DNA of 24,986 nucleotides, taken from NCBI GenBank assembly GCA_937937835.1, contig CALDBJ010000100.1, positions 1-24,986 of the forward strand, in the 5' to 3' direction. A program made the position numbers and the translations under genes. The stretch is from an uncultured Collinsella sp. Lineage in GTDB: Bacteria > Actinomycetota > Coriobacteriia > Coriobacteriales > Coriobacteriaceae. Below, one piece after another: positions 16,790-24,840 of the stretch. The notes below the pieces were generated by a model. It searched no databases, was not told the DNA's origin, and saw nothing but the letters and a program-made list of their open reading frames with translations. The stretch's first letter is position 1. Every line of letters starts with the position of its first letter.

Positions 16790-19240
16790 ATGCGACATGC
16801 GCATATCCATGTAACGGGCATTGTGCAGGGTGTCGGCATGCGACCGTTTGTGTATCGCGAGGCCATGGCGCACGGCATTTGCGGCTGGGTGCTCAACGCG
16901 GGCGACGGCGTGCATATCGAGGCGCATGCTCCAGCCGATGCGCTCGATGCTTTTGTTACCGCGCTTTCTGAGCATGCGCCTGCGGCAGCCCGCGTAGAGC
17001 ATGTCGATGTCGCCGATCTCGCGCCCGCCAGCTGGAACGCCGCCGACGAGCAAGGCTTTCGCATCGTAGCATCGCAGGACCAGACCGCGCACACGACGCT
17101 CGTCTCGCCCGATATCGCCACCTGCGACGACTGTCTGCGCGAGTTGTTCGATCCCGCCGACCGACGCTATCACTACCCCTTTATCAACTGCACTAACTGC
17201 GGCCCGCGCTTTACCATCATCCGATCGCTGCCTTATGACCGAGCGGCCACGTCGATGGATTGTTTTCCCATGTGCCCCAAGTGCGCCGCAGAATATGCCG
17301 ACCCGCTCAATCGGCGGTTTCACGCACAGCCCGATGCCTGCTTTGATTGCGGGCCGCATATTACGTGGCGCGAGGCGGGCGAAGCCGCCGCGTCGCCGGC
17401 CGTCGGCACCACACGCGAGACCAGCGACGCCATTATCGGCGGCTGTGTTGAGCTGCTGGCCAACGGCGGTATCGTCGCCATCAAGGGTCTGGGCGGATTT
17501 CACTTGGCATGCGACGCCTCCAACGAGCAGGCGGTAGCCGAACTTCGCCTCCGCAAACGCCGCAGCAACAAGCCACTTGCCGTTATGGTGCGCGGCCTTG
17601 CCGATGTTGAACGCCTGTGCCATGTCAACGACGTTGAGCGCGGCTTGCTGGCCGGCAGCATTCGCCCCATTGTGCTGCTGCGCCGACGTGCTGCTTGCGA
17701 GAGTGGCGGCTCCCCCGACGCCCTCGCGCTCGCGCCGTCCGTCGCGCACGACCTTCCCGAGCTCGGCGTCATGCTCCCCTATACCCCGCTTCAGCATCTG
17801 TTGCTTGCCGCGGCAGAAGCCCGAGGCATGTACGCGCTCGTCATGACCAGCGGAAACTTAAGCGAAGAGCCTATCGAAACCGATGACGATCTTGCCTGGG
17901 AACACCTCGTTGCCGCCGGCATCGCCGACGCGTTGCTCGGTAACGACCGCGCAATCCTCTCGCGCTACGACGACTCTGTGGTACGCGTGGTCGACGGCGC
18001 CGTTATGCCCGTTCGCCGCGCTCGCGGATATGCACCCCAGCCGCTGCCGTTGCCGGCGCTCGACGGCGCTCCGCCCTGTGTGCTCGCCTGCGGGCCACAA
18101 CAAAAAGCCACGATTGCGCTCACGCGTGAAGGGACGAACGGCGAGGCAGCCTGTTTTGTGTCGCAGCATATCGGCGATGTTGAAAACGGCAGGACCTTCG
18201 ATGCCTGGAACGCCGCGCGCACGCGCTTGGAAGATCTCTTTGACTTGGCGCCCACCGCCTTGGCCTGCGATTTACACCCCAGCTATCTATCGAGCCAGTG
18301 GGCGCGCGAGCAGGCGCGGAAATGCAATCTGCCGCTCGTCGAGGTACAGCATCATCATACGCATGTCGCGAGCGTAATGGCCGAGGCTATCGCCGCGGGC
18401 CAGCTTACAACCGACGCGCGCGTCCTTGGCATCGCCTTTGACGGCACCGGCGCCGGCACCGATGGGACCATTTGGGGCGGTGAGTTTCTTGCTGCCAGCC
18501 TTGGCGGCTTTGAGCGCGCCGCACATTTGCGCACCTGGGCGCTCCCCGGCGGGGCGGCCTCCGTGCGCGACGCCCGCCGCAACGCCTTTGCCCTGCTCAG
18601 CGAGCTCGGCCTGCTTGAACACCCGGGCGCCGAGCGGCTCTTGGGCGGCCTAGACGAGCAAACACGTAGCGTGACGGCAACGATGATCGAACGTGGCATC
18701 AACAGCCCGCGCACCAGCAGCATGGGTCGCTTGTTTGATGCCGCAGCAGCGATCCTGGGCATTTGCGGCCAGGCAACCTACGAGGGTGAACCCGCCATCG
18801 AGCTTGAAGCAGCCGCCTGGCACGCGCTCGACAGCGAAAGTACCTGTCCCACCGGCAATATGGCCAGCTTTTCCGTAACCGAATTATCCCGTCCGGACGA
18901 CTGCCATGTCCTGAACTCCAGACCGCTTATTGAGGCGCTTTTGGAGGGAATCAGGGCCGGCACGCCCGCCGGCAGGCTCGCGCTCGACTTCCACGTCGCC
19001 GTCGTACGCTCCTCGGCACACATCGCCAGCGAGATCTGCACCCGTGAAAGCCTCGACACCGTCGCGCTCTCGGGCGGTGTGTTCATGAACCGACTTTTGC
19101 TCCAGCTCCTCACCCGCGAGCTTAAAAGCATGGGTCTTACCGTCTTGGTTCCCCACTCCGTGCCCGTCAACGACGGCTGCATCGCCTACGGTCAGGCGGC
19201 GATCGCGCGCGCCCACCTCGCGCAGATCGCATCGCAGTAG
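16790..19240 (+). CDS. hypF: Carbamoyltransferase HypF, hydrogenase maturation
   Basis: HypF uses carbamoyl phosphate and ATP to carbamoylate the C-terminal cysteine of HypE, the source of the cyanide ligands of [NiFe]-hydrogenase. The 816-residue product has all domains in order. An acylphosphatase domain comes first (1-90, VQGVGMRPFVYREA). Two zinc-finger-like sets follow (Cys112/115/134/137 and Cys162/165/184/187). Then come a YrdC-like domain (about 200-390, KGLGGFHLACDA) and a Kae1-like domain with QHHHTHVASVMAE, FDGTGAGTDGTIWGGEF and SGGVFMN. The ATG at 16790 follows AAGGAGGG. It starts 29 bases after nikR. Confidence 0.98.
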   Translation: MRHAHIHVTGIVQGVGMRPFVYREAMAHGICGWVLNAGDGVHIEAHAPADALDAFVTALSEHAPAAARVEHVDVADLAPASWNAADEQGFRIVASQDQTAHTTLVSPDIATCDDCLRELFDPADRRYHYPFINCTNCGPRFTIIRSLPYDRAATSMDCFPMCPKCAAEYADPLNRRFHAQPDACFDCGPHITWREAGEAAASPAVGTTRETSDAIIGGCVELLANGGIVAIKGLGGFHLACDASNEQAVAELRLRKRRSNKPLAVMVRGLADVERLCHVNDVERGLLAGSIRPIVLLRRRAACESGGSPDALALAPSVAHDLPELGVMLPYTPLQHLLLAAAEARGMYALVMTSGNLSEEPIETDDDLAWEHLVAAGIADALLGNDRAILSRYDDSVVRVVDGAVMPVRRARGYAPQPLPLPALDGAPPCVLACGPQQKATIALTREGTNGEAACFVSQHIGDVENGRTFDAWNAARTRLEDLFDLAPTALACDLHPSYLSSQWAREQARKCNLPLVEVQHHHTHVASVMAEAIAAGQLTTDARVLGIAFDGTGAGTDGTIWGGEFLAASLGGFERAAHLRTWALPGGAASVRDARRNAFALLSELGLLEHPGAERLLGGLDEQTRSVTATMIERGINSPRTSSMGRLFDAAAAILGICGQATYEGEPAIELEAAAWHALDSESTCPTGNMASFSVTELSRPDDCHVLNSRPLIEALLEGIRAGTPAGRLALDFHVAVVRSSAHIASEICTRESLDTVALSGGVFMNRLLLQLLTRELKSMGLTVLVPHSVPVNDGCIAYGQAAIARAHLAQIASQ

Positions 19241-19373
19241 CCCGATCTCGCTCGTCGCCGCGCCAACTGTCTCACGGGCGTAACGCGTTTGCCCGCGAAC
19301 CCCGCGAGCGCTACCATCAAGCAATGGATTATCAAGCGCCTATCCAGCGCAAAGCGTATAAAAGGGGAACAAT

Positions 19374-19634
19374 ATGTGCCTTGCCGTTCCCGGTAAAGTA
19401 GTCAAACGCGACGACGACCTCAAGGCCACCGTCGACATGATGGGCATCGAGCGTCCGGTGTCGCTGCGACTCGTGCCGACGGCACAAGTAGGCGACTATA
19501 TTCTGGTGCACGCTGGATTTGGCATCCAGATCGTCGACGAGCAGGAGGCGCAGGAGACGCTCGACCTGGTCAACACCATGACCGAACTGGTCGAAGAAGA
19601 CCAACTGGCCAGCAACCCGGCCGAGGCATACTAG
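19374..19634 (+). CDS. hypC: Hydrogenase assembly chaperone HypC
   Basis: HypC (86 residues) begins MCLAVPGKV; Cys2, exposed after Met removal, binds the iron centre while HypC shuttles it from HypD to the hydrogenase large subunit. The rest is a small beta barrel plus C-terminal helix (TLDLVNTMTELVEED). AAGGGGAA precedes the ATG. The 133 bases after hypF contain no gene; a TATAAA lies just before the ribosome site without a fitting -35. Its stop overlaps the hypD GTG (TAGTG). Confidence 0.97.
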   Translation: MCLAVPGKVVKRDDDLKATVDMMGIERPVSLRLVPTAQVGDYILVHAGFGIQIVDEQEAQETLDLVNTMTELVEEDQLASNPAEAY

Positions 19635-20746
19635 TGGCGGCCGGACAGCCGGCTCGCTCCGGTATCGACTTTTCGGCATTTCGCGATTCCAAGCTGGCCC
19701 GCGAGCTCATCGAACGCATCCGTGAACTCGTCGGCGACCGCACCATCAACCTTATGGAAGTCTGCGGCACGCACACCGTGAGCATCGGTCGCTATGGCTT
19801 CCGCTCCATTATGCCGGCGGGACTCAAGCTGCTGAGCGGCCCGGGTTGCCCCGTCTGCGTTACCGCCAACCGCGATATCGACCATGCAATCGCGCTCGCC
19901 AACATAGACGGCGCCATCATCACCACCTTTGGCGACATGATGCGCGTGCCTGGATCGTCCACCTCGCTCGCCGCGCAAAAGGCGGCAGGGCGCGACATCC
20001 GCATTGTCTACTCACCACTCGACGCACTCGACATCGCTGAGCAAAACCCCGACCGCCCGGTCATCTTTATGGGTGTGGGCTTTGAGACCACCACTCCCAC
20101 CATCGCCGCCGCCATTTTGGAGGCAGACGCACGCGGGCTGCAGAACTTCTCGGTCTACTGCGCCCACAAGACCACGCCGCCGGCGCTGCGCGCAATCGCC
20201 AACGACCCCGAGACCACCATCGACGGCTTTATCCTTCCGGGGCACGTCGCCACCATCACAGGCCTGGCACCCTTTGGGTTTTTAGTCGACGAGTTCGAGA
20301 CCCCCGGCGTGGTCACGGGATTTGAGCCGGTCGATATTCTGCAGGGCATCTGCATGCTGGTCCAGATGGTTGTCGAGAACAAGCCGGCGATCGACAACGC
20401 CTACCGCCGTGGCGTCAACGCAGACGGTAACCCCGTGGCGCGCCAGCTGGTCGAGCAGGTATTTGAGCCGTGCGATACCACATGGCGCGGGCTGGGGCCG
20501 ATTGCGGCCTCGGGACTCGCCATTCGTCCCGAATTCTCGCGCTTTGATGCCCGCACCCGCTTTGACGTGCCCATCGAGCCGACGGTCGAGCCACGCGGAT
20601 GCCGCTGCGGCGACGTGTTGCGCGGAGCCATTACGCCGAGCGACTGCCCTCTGTTCGGCCACGCTTGTACACCCGAGCATCCCGTCGGCCCCTGCATGGT
20701 GAGCTCGGAGGGCAGCTGTGCGGCGTACTTTAGATACCGTAACTAG
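19634..20746 (+). CDS. hypD: Hydrogenase maturation scaffold HypD
   Basis: HypD carries the Fe(CN)2CO unit during assembly and has a [4Fe-4S] cluster. In the 370-residue product the active cysteines are visible: Cys44 in MEVCGTHT, and Cys72 and Cys75 in GPGCPVCVT. GFETTTPT and LPGHVATITG are further signatures. The C-terminal cluster region is cysteine-rich (GCRCGDVL, DCPLFGHAC, GPCMVSSEGSC). Translation starts at a GTG overlapping the hypC stop, so the two are coupled, as fits their physical partnership. Confidence 0.98.
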   Translation: MAAGQPARSGIDFSAFRDSKLARELIERIRELVGDRTINLMEVCGTHTVSIGRYGFRSIMPAGLKLLSGPGCPVCVTANRDIDHAIALANIDGAIITTFGDMMRVPGSSTSLAAQKAAGRDIRIVYSPLDALDIAEQNPDRPVIFMGVGFETTTPTIAAAILEADARGLQNFSVYCAHKTTPPALRAIANDPETTIDGFILPGHVATITGLAPFGFLVDEFETPGVVTGFEPVDILQGICMLVQMVVENKPAIDNAYRRGVNADGNPVARQLVEQVFEPCDTTWRGLGPIAASGLAIRPEFSRFDARTRFDVPIEPTVEPRGCRCGDVLRGAITPSDCPLFGHACTPEHPVGPCMVSSEGSCAAYFRYRN

Positions 20747-20794
20747 CCCGGACGCACCCGCACACTGGCACCACCCACGATTGGAGTTTTCGAT

Positions 20795-21829
20795 ATGTCC
20801 CATAGCGTTACCGATAGCACCGTCCTGCTGGGTCACGGCTCCGGCGGCCAGATGATGAAACGCATCATCGACGAGGTCTTTTTGGATGCCTTTGGGTCGC
20901 CCGAGCTACTCGAGGGCAACGATGCCGGCGTCGCCGCACTGCCCGCGAGCGGGCGCATCGCCATGTCGACCGACAGCTTTGTCGTCTCGCCCCAGTTCTT
21001 CCCCGGCGGCAACATCGGTCGCCTTGCCGTGTGCGGAACCGTCAACGATGTCGCGACCTCGGGCGCCAACGTGCGCTACCTATCGTGCGGCTTTATCCTC
21101 GAAGAGGGTTATCCCATGGACAAGCTGCGTCAGATCGTGCAGACCATGGCCGAGACGGCGCGCGAGGCGGGCGTGGCGATTATCACCGGCGACACCAAAG
21201 TGGTTGAGCGCGGCGGGGCCGACGGCGTCTACATCAATACCGCCGGCGTGGGCGAAGTGCCCGCGGGTGTGGCGCTCAGTGGCGCAAACTGCCAGCCTGG
21301 CGATGTCATCCTGGTGTCGGGCACACTCGGCGACCACGGCATCGCCATCATGAGCCAACGCGAGGGCTTGGCGTTTTCGAGCAACATCGAAAGCGATGCC
21401 GCGCCGCTCAACCACCTGATAGCCGACGTTCTGGCCGCAGCCCCCGACACGCGCTGTTTCCGCGACCCCACGCGCGGCGGCCTTGCATCCACACTCAATG
21501 AGTTTGCGCAGGCCAGCGGCGTTGCGATGGAGGTCGATGAGGACGCCGTGCCCGCGCGTCCCGATGTGCAGGCGGCTTGTGAGATGCTCGGCTATGACGT
21601 GCTGCAGGTGGCAAACGAGGGCAAGATGGTCGCCGTGGTGCCGGCCGAACAGGCCGATGCGGCTCTAGCCGCCATGCGTGCTGCCCGCTACGGCGAGAAC
21701 GCCGCGATTATCGGCCGCGTGCTGCCGCTTGGATCGGACGCTCGACCCGCCGTGCGCGTACGCACCGGCTGGGGCTCGACCCGCATCCTCGACATGCTCG
21801 TGGGAGAACAGCTGCCAAGGATTTGCTAA
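20795..21829 (+). CDS. hypE: HypE, thiocarboxamide-dehydrating hydrogenase maturation enzyme
   Basis: HypE (344 residues) dehydrates its own carbamoylated C-terminal cysteine to a thiocyanate and passes cyanide to the HypC-HypD complex. It begins with the PurM-like motif LLGHGSGGQMM, includes DSFVVSPQFFPGGNIG and DPTRGGLASTLNEF, and ends in the required PRIC. GGAG precedes the ATG at 20795, 48 bases after hypD. hypA and hypB, the nickel insertion proteins, are not found between nikR and here. Confidence 0.98.
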   Translation: MSHSVTDSTVLLGHGSGGQMMKRIIDEVFLDAFGSPELLEGNDAGVAALPASGRIAMSTDSFVVSPQFFPGGNIGRLAVCGTVNDVATSGANVRYLSCGFILEEGYPMDKLRQIVQTMAETAREAGVAIITGDTKVVERGGADGVYINTAGVGEVPAGVALSGANCQPGDVILVSGTLGDHGIAIMSQREGLAFSSNIESDAAPLNHLIADVLAAAPDTRCFRDPTRGGLASTLNEFAQASGVAMEVDEDAVPARPDVQAACEMLGYDVLQVANEGKMVAVVPAEQADAALAAMRAARYGENAAIIGRVLPLGSDARPAVRVRTGWGSTRILDMLVGEQLPRIC

Positions 21830-21955
21830 CGGCAAAGGCTCGCGGCTAGCGCAGCGCGGTTCAAGGCCGGCAAAGATATTCAGATTCCAAACGTGCCCGA
21901 TACGCAGGCCCAGTATCATGGAGTGCGTTTTATTACTCAAACGGCAGGAGCACCC

Positions 21956-22624
21956 ATGGTGGCAGCGTTTTCCCATGTGATTTTTGACCTCGACGGCACT
22001 ATCCTCAACACGCTCGAGGACCTGACGGCCGCCGGTAACCATACCTGTGAGATGCACGGCTGGCCCACGTTTGCTGTTGACGAATACCGCTATAAGGTGG
22101 GAAACGGCATGCTCAAGCTGGTTGAGCGCTTTATGCCTGCCGAGTATGCGGGCGACGGCCGCATGTTTGAGCAGACGCTTGCCGAGTTTAGGGCTTACTA
22201 CGGCGAGCACAAGGAGGACCACACCGCCCCCTATGCCGGCACGATCGAGATGCTCGATCGCCTGCGCGCCGCGGGCATCCAACTTGCCGTGCTCACCAAC
22301 AAGGACCACGTCTCGGCGGCCCCGCTTATCGAGAAGTACTTTGGTCCCGACCGCTTTGCGCTGGTCCAGGGCCGTGTCGACGCTTTTCCGCCCAAGCCCG
22401 AAGCGCCCGCCACGCTGCATGTGATGGAGGAGCTGAGCGCCGACCCGGCAACCACGCTCTATGTGGGCGATTCCAATGTCGACGTCCTGACCGGTCACAA
22501 TGCCGGCCTCAAGAGCGCAGGCGTCACTTGGGGCTTCCGCGGCCGCGCAGAGCTGGAAGCCGCCGGCGCCGACTACGTGGTGGACACCCAGGAAGAGCTC
22601 GCGGCGCTGATTCTGGGCGAGTAA
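21956..22624 (+). CDS. gph: HAD-family phosphatase, phosphoglycolate phosphatase-like
   Basis: The 222-residue protein is a haloacid dehalogenase-fold phosphatase of the Gph/PGP group. Motif I is FDLDGTILNT (Asp11 and Asp13), motif II is the AVLTNKD stretch, and motifs III and IV are KPEAPATLH and YVGDSNVDV. A helical cap lies between motifs I and II. Phosphoglycolate is the usual substrate of the group, but such enzymes are often promiscuous. The ATG at 21956 follows AGGAG; the longer frame from 21893 lacks a ribosome site. It comes 126 bases after hypE and could be co-transcribed, with no obvious link to hydrogenase. Confidence 0.88.
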   Translation: MVAAFSHVIFDLDGTILNTLEDLTAAGNHTCEMHGWPTFAVDEYRYKVGNGMLKLVERFMPAEYAGDGRMFEQTLAEFRAYYGEHKEDHTAPYAGTIEMLDRLRAAGIQLAVLTNKDHVSAAPLIEKYFGPDRFALVQGRVDAFPPKPEAPATLHVMEELSADPATTLYVGDSNVDVLTGHNAGLKSAGVTWGFRGRAELEAAGADYVVDTQEELAALILGE

Positions 22625-22666
22625 CGAACAGCACCGCTTAACGTAGCTGCGACAATTCTTCCGCGC

Positions 22667-22836
22667 GGAAAGCGCATCCCGTTTTGGAGCTCCGGAATGG
22701 GACGCGCTTTCCGTTTGAAGCGCGTCGGGGAAACTGCATCCCGTTTTGGAGCAATAATCCGGGTCGCACTTTCCGCAGCCCATCTCATCCGGAAACCGCG
22801 GCCCGGAATTCGGCCAAAAACCGGGCCACATTTTCC
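22667..22836. repeat. 62-nt periodic palindromic array B (three units)
   Basis: GGAAA starts at 22667, 22729 and 22791, and TTTCC starts at 22708, 22770 and 22832, again an exact 62-base period with the same 41-base offset as array A. In the first unit CGGAAAGCGCATCCC and GGGACGCGCTTTCCG pair at 14 of 15 positions, the exception being a wobble pair. It lies 43 bases after the phosphatase gene and ends 30 bases before structured element copy 2. Confidence 0.8.
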
Positions 22837-22865
22837 CGATCACCCACAATGCAACACTTGTGCAA

Positions 22866-23098
22866 GGAGCGTCCCCAACTGCCGTCAGGAAAGGAACGTC
22901 CCTAAGTGCCGCCCCAATGACTACCATGGCAACGCCGCAGGTAGAGGACGGACAGCGAGCGGGCACCAGAGCGAACAAATTGGCATGAAAAGAGAACGGC
23001 ATAGACCTTCTGGTCATGCCGTCCTCTTTGAATGACAAGTTGTCGCTCTGGTGCCCGCGCAGCGTCGAGCCGTTACGCGGTTCGTAGAACCGCGTAAC
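22866..23098 (-). repeat. Structured intergenic element, copy 2 (follows the lipoprotein gene)
   Basis: It has the same order of parts as copy 1. An 11-bp hairpin (23072-23082 with 23088-23098) starts 3 bases after the lipoprotein stop on the minus strand. A 16-bp perfect stem (22959-22974 with 23043-23058) encloses a hairpin around 22999-23020 with the same TTCT loop. Two GGAACGTCCCTAAGTGCC-type motifs follow at 22893-22910 and 22866-22883, again 27 bases apart. Stem sequences differ from copy 1, with pairing kept. One mismatch in the inner stem becomes G-U only in minus-strand RNA, hinting at the transcribed strand. Confidence 0.75.
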
Positions 23099-23101
23099 CC
23101 C

Positions 23102-23659
23102 CTAGCTCATCATCGCATTCATCATCTCGTTGGTTGCGGAATCGTCAGCAGACCACTCGCCATCGTCATTGGCGGTGTACTTGAAGGTGACCGTGGTGTC
23201 CTTGGTCTTAGCAGCCTTGGTCACATCGACCATAACCTGACCGGCCATCTTGTACAGCTCGTCATCGGAAGGCATCGAATCGAGCGCGGCGACCTTCTCC
23301 TGGTACTGGGTGGCAAAATCCTCAACGATCTGGTTCATGGACTTGCAGGTAATGGTGACCTCGGCAGTTGCGGTGCCCTTGTCCTCGTCGACCGTCACGT
23401 CGCCGATCTTGTAGTCAAAGCCCTCGAGATAGCTCTTGGCATACTCCTTGGGATCGATACCCAGCTGCTCGAACTCGTCGCCCGAGGCCTCTTCCAGGCC
23501 GGCGAGGAAATCGTCTCCGCCATTCTTAACCTCATCAAACTGAGTCGTAAGGTCCTTGGTGATGAGCTCCTCGACCGAAGGGCCTCCGCAGCCGGAAAGC
23601 AGAACCACGCACGCAACCAAGACAGCCATGAGGGGCGCAAGCAGCAGCTTCTTTTTCAT
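23102..23659 (-). CDS. Putative lipoprotein of unknown function
   Basis: The 185-residue product has a lipoprotein signal peptide: MKKK, a hydrophobic core, and the lipobox LLSGC with Cys24 as the lipidated residue. The mature part is acidic and soluble, about 160 residues, with two regions of alternating strand and helix (IGDVTVDEDKGTATAEVTIT and KDTTVTFKYTANDD). This resembles small extracytoplasmic lipoproteins with a cystatin/NTF2-like fold (a DUF4878/5105-like look), but I cannot assign a family. GGGAGGAA precedes the ATG at 23659; the frame extends 8 codons further without a ribosome site. It is monocistronic between a weak promoter and the structured repeat. Confidence 0.88.
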   Translation of the reverse strand: MKKKLLLAPLMAVLVACVVLLSGCGGPSVEELITKDLTTQFDEVKNGGDDFLAGLEEASGDEFEQLGIDPKEYAKSYLEGFDYKIGDVTVDEDKGTATAEVTITCKSMNQIVEDFATQYQEKVAALDSMPSDDELYKMAGQVMVDVTKAAKTKDTTVTFKYTANDDGEWSADDSATNEMMNAMMS

Positions 23660-23706
23660 GTTGTTCCTCCCAATGAGCGGCACCGCGCTTCCCAGACACG
23701 GCGCAC

Positions 23707-23735
23707 GTTGTAATAAGGTAAGCCCATACTATCAA
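23707..23735 (-). promoter_or_regulatory. Possible promoter of the lipoprotein gene
   Basis: On the minus strand TTGATA (23730-23735) and TACAAC (23707-23712) are 17 bases apart, about 50 bases before the start codon. The -10 match is only 4 of 6. Confidence 0.35.
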
Positions 23736-23837
23736 CTTATGAACACCCTCGGCAGTACGAAGGCGCGGTCGGTTCGTTTTAGTATCCGAACGGTCTGTAG
23801 ACTTGCCCAACGTACAATAAACGCGTGCACCCGGTCT

Positions 23838-23871
23838 AATAAAAAGGGTGGCCGGACAATCCAACCACCCT
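23838..23871 (-). terminator. Intrinsic terminator of the PTS IIA gene
   Basis: On the minus strand AGGGTGG (read from 23871-23865) and CCACCCT (23851-23845) form a stem with a 13-base loop, followed by TTTTATT. It begins 25 bases after the stop of the IIA gene. Confidence 0.85.
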
Positions 23872-23895
23872 AAAACATCCTCTGGACGTTACAGC

Positions 23896-24432
23896 TTACT
23901 TGCGGACGACCTTGACGATGGCATCGCCGGCGGCGACGGCGGACTCAGCCTCGACGGCGAGCTCGACATCGGCAAACTCGGCGGTGTTGGACACAGCCAC
24001 GACGACGCAGTCCTTGTAACCGGCAGCGGCGATCTTGGCGCGGTCGATCTTGAGTATGGGCTGGCCAGCCTTCACGACGTCGTCGGCCTTGACGAAGCCC
24101 TCGAAGCCGTCGCCGTTCATGTTGACGGTATCGACACCGACGTGCACCAGAACCTCGATGCCGCTATCGGACTGCAGGCCCACGGCGTGACCCATGGTGA
24201 CGGTCACCTTGCCGTCGCAGGGAGCGTAGACCAGGTCGTCCTCGGGCCACACGGCGCAGCCCTTGCCCAGAACCTCGCCGCCAAAGACGGGATCGGGCAC
24301 GTCGGCCATCTTGATGACCTTGCCCTTGACAGGCGAGCACAGCACGTCGGCGCCGGCAGAAGCAGAGATGGAGGCCGGAGCAGCAGCTGCCGCGGGCTCA
24401 GCCTTCTTCTTGAACATGTCAAACAGACCCAT
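23896..24432 (-). CDS. crr: PTS glucose-type EIIA component
   Basis: This 178-residue protein is a free-standing IIA domain of the glucose family. It receives phosphate from HPr at His97 (VLVHVGVDTV) and passes it to a IIB domain; His82 (GHAVGL) is the second active-site histidine, 15 residues apart as in E. coli Crr (His75/His90). SPVKGKVIKMADVPDPVFGG and APCDGKV are family signatures. A short Ala-rich N-terminal segment follows MGLFDMFKKK, the usual start of such proteins. AGGAG precedes the ATG at 24432; the longer open frame lacks support. No sugar permease is adjacent, so it may serve several transporters. Confidence 0.94.
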   Translation of the reverse strand: MGLFDMFKKKAEPAAAAAPASISASAGADVLCSPVKGKVIKMADVPDPVFGGEVLGKGCAVWPEDDLVYAPCDGKVTVTMGHAVGLQSDSGIEVLVHVGVDTVNMNGDGFEGFVKADDVVKAGQPILKIDRAKIAAAGYKDCVVVAVSNTAEFADVELAVEAESAVAAGDAIVKVVRK

Positions 24433-24481
24433 ACGTTTTCTCCTCTTGATTAAGCGCAACGTTTTGCGCATGCCTATGGTG

Positions 24482-24487
24482 ATTATA
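24482..24487 (-). promoter_or_regulatory. Perfect TATAAT box upstream of the PTS IIA gene
   Basis: A consensus -10 lies about 50 bases before the ATG on the minus strand. The best -35 at 17 bases is TTAGTA, only 3 of 6, so an activator or the -10 itself may carry the promoter. Confidence 0.55.
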
Positions 24488-24770
24488 GTGCCAAATGGCC
24501 AAAATACTAAGGCGAGGGCTCGAATCGCAAGCCCTTCCCGGTAGTGCTCGTGGGATGAGCATCTCCTTTGCATCGCGGTTCGATAAGCCGAGTATCGCCC
24601 ACGCGCGGGACGGGCAGAAGCGGGCACGCCAAACCCGATACTTCTTTTCGCTCTCGAGTCCTGCCGCCGCCCCGTCCCTAACACTTCCTGACACCGACCG
24701 AAGCGTGCCAAAATAAACCTGTCCTTTTTGGCAGGTTTGGCGAGTGTGGATTTTTGGACGCTTAACTAAC

Positions 24771-24834
24771 GAGCGTGGATAATCTCCCACTTTGAGCCCG
24801 CACACAGGCCAAAAACGGGAGATTATCCACGCTC
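24771..24834. repeat. 18-bp perfect inverted repeat with 28-base loop
   Basis: GAGCGTGGATAATCTCCC at 24771-24788 is exactly reverse-complementary to 24817-24834. It lies in the 554-base non-coding region upstream of the IIA gene. A GAGTGTGGA at 24752 partly repeats the arm. A weaker AAACCTG/CAGGTTT hairpin lies at 24715-24738. No T-run follows, so its role is unknown. Confidence 0.65.
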
Positions 24835-24840
24835 ATTCCT

